Assembly: GCA_007131895.1 (NCBI GenBank)
Contig: SLPR01000331.1
Coordinates: forward strand, 1-8,444
Direction of reading: 5' to 3'
Length of the DNA: 8,444 nt
Source: Bacteroidales bacterium
GTDB lineage: Bacteria > Bacteroidota > Bacteroidia > Bacteroidales > UBA7960
Shown: in pieces, positions 7,990 to 8,444 of the stretch
Position numbering within the stretch: the stretch's first letter is position 1
Layout: every line of letters begins with the position of its first letter
Notes under the pieces: generated by a model
What the model was told of the DNA's origin: nothing
The model's input: only the letters and a program-made list of their open reading frames with translations
Databases searched by the model: none
Position numbers and translations under genes: made by a program

Positions 7990-8444
7990 TCATGGTGCTT
8001 TTTTTAATGCCCACTGGTTGTTGATAAGGTAAACCTGGGGCAGGCGCGCGTCTGCGTCTTTCTGACCAAAATGGACCGTAATATCAGGGTCGCCGGCCGG
8101 ATCCTTTTCTGCATGGGTTCCTCTTTGAGTGAAAATATGCAGGCCGGGTTGAAAATACTGTGCCAGTCCACCCGACTCACAAATAACAGGAGTAGCAGGG
8201 GAAATATGTTGTTGAAGGCTTTCTATCGCCGCGGGTAAGGCTTCTCTTTTACAAAATACCACAAACACTTTCGTGGCACCCGCTTTGAGAAAAAGGGAGC
8301 TGTCTTTGTCTTTATCCTCATAAATTTCCCGAAAAATCACAAAAGCATCCTGCTTCTCAATCATTGGCAACTCATAGTCAACAGCATGAAAATGAGGAGA
8401 AATCTTTATAGCAGTTATTTGATGCTCTTTAAAGGCATTTATCA
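7990..8444 (-). CDS. MobB-like P-loop NTPase (molybdenum cofactor handling), N-terminus cut by window edge
   Basis: The frame is open from the right edge to TGA at 7990-7992, giving 150 visible residues. Its true start and any Walker A motif lie outside the window. A TTG at 8370 is in frame but is more likely an internal Leu codon, because the upstream 24 codons remain coding-like. Features resembling MobB (the GTP-binding accessory protein of molybdopterin guanine dinucleotide synthesis) are ITAIKISPHFH (9-19), like the post-P-loop IKHTHHD segment, and KDSSLFLKAGA (46-56), like KDSYELRKAGA. A strand (KVFVVF) follows, then PVICESGGL. No direct cofactor gene lies beside it in view. It could instead be another member of the same SIMIBI P-loop group, such as a metallochaperone. 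Its TGA overlaps an ATG (ATGA, 7990-7993) opening a 28-codon frame. The TspO-like gene follows on the same strand. Confidence 0.45.
   Translation of the reverse strand, partial: INAFKEHQITAIKISPHFHAVDYELPMIEKQDAFVIFREIYEDKDKDSSLFLKAGATKVFVVFCKREALPAAIESLQQHISPATPVICESGGLAQYFQPGLHIFTQRGTHAEKDPAGDPDITVHFGQKDADARLPQVYLINNQWALKKAP

Overview
This window looks like a chromosomal segment from a member of the Bacteroidota. The clues are moderate GC, starts without clear Shine-Dalgarno sequences, a lipoprotein-type adaptor, a secreted subtilase with a long N-terminal prodomain, and an extended TspO-like protein starting a few residues before a KTTGELS motif. This placement rests on recognition, not on a search. 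All supported genes are on the minus strand, so transcription runs from high to low coordinates. No convincing plus-strand gene, RNA gene, mobile element or CRISPR array was seen.

Layout in transcription order. (1) 8444-7990: the C-terminal 150 residues of a gene cut by the right edge, resembling MobB-type P-loop GTPases of molybdenum cofactor handling (tentative). (2) 7850-7119: an eight-helix TspO/MBR-like membrane protein, with a possible Bacteroidota-type promoter just upstream. (3) 7118-6893: a 226-bp intergenic region with a 7+7 inverted repeat and a small palindrome, probably the control region of the next operon. (4) 6892-1324: a complete tripartite RND efflux operon. It encodes a periplasmic adaptor lipoprotein (5816-6892), an HAE1-type inner-membrane RND transporter (2724-5819, overlapping the adaptor by 4 bases) and a TolC-type outer-membrane channel (1324-2658). 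(5) 1258 to the left edge: the first 419 residues of a secreted subtilisin-like serine protease, cut before its catalytic serine.

How they work together. The three efflux proteins should form one envelope-spanning, proton-driven pump: transporter in the inner membrane, adaptor in the periplasm, channel in the outer membrane. Transporter key residues (Asp401, Asp402, Lys923, Arg953, Thr960) are all present, so the pump looks functional. No local regulator gene is visible. The subtilase follows the channel gene after 65 bp and may be co-transcribed or independent. A 12-bp sequence shared by the leaders of the adaptor and subtilase genes is the only sequence link between them.

No clearly new system is evident. 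The least ordinary parts are the extended TspO-like protein with its uncertain start, the MobB-like fragment beside it, and the leader motif shared by adaptor and protease.
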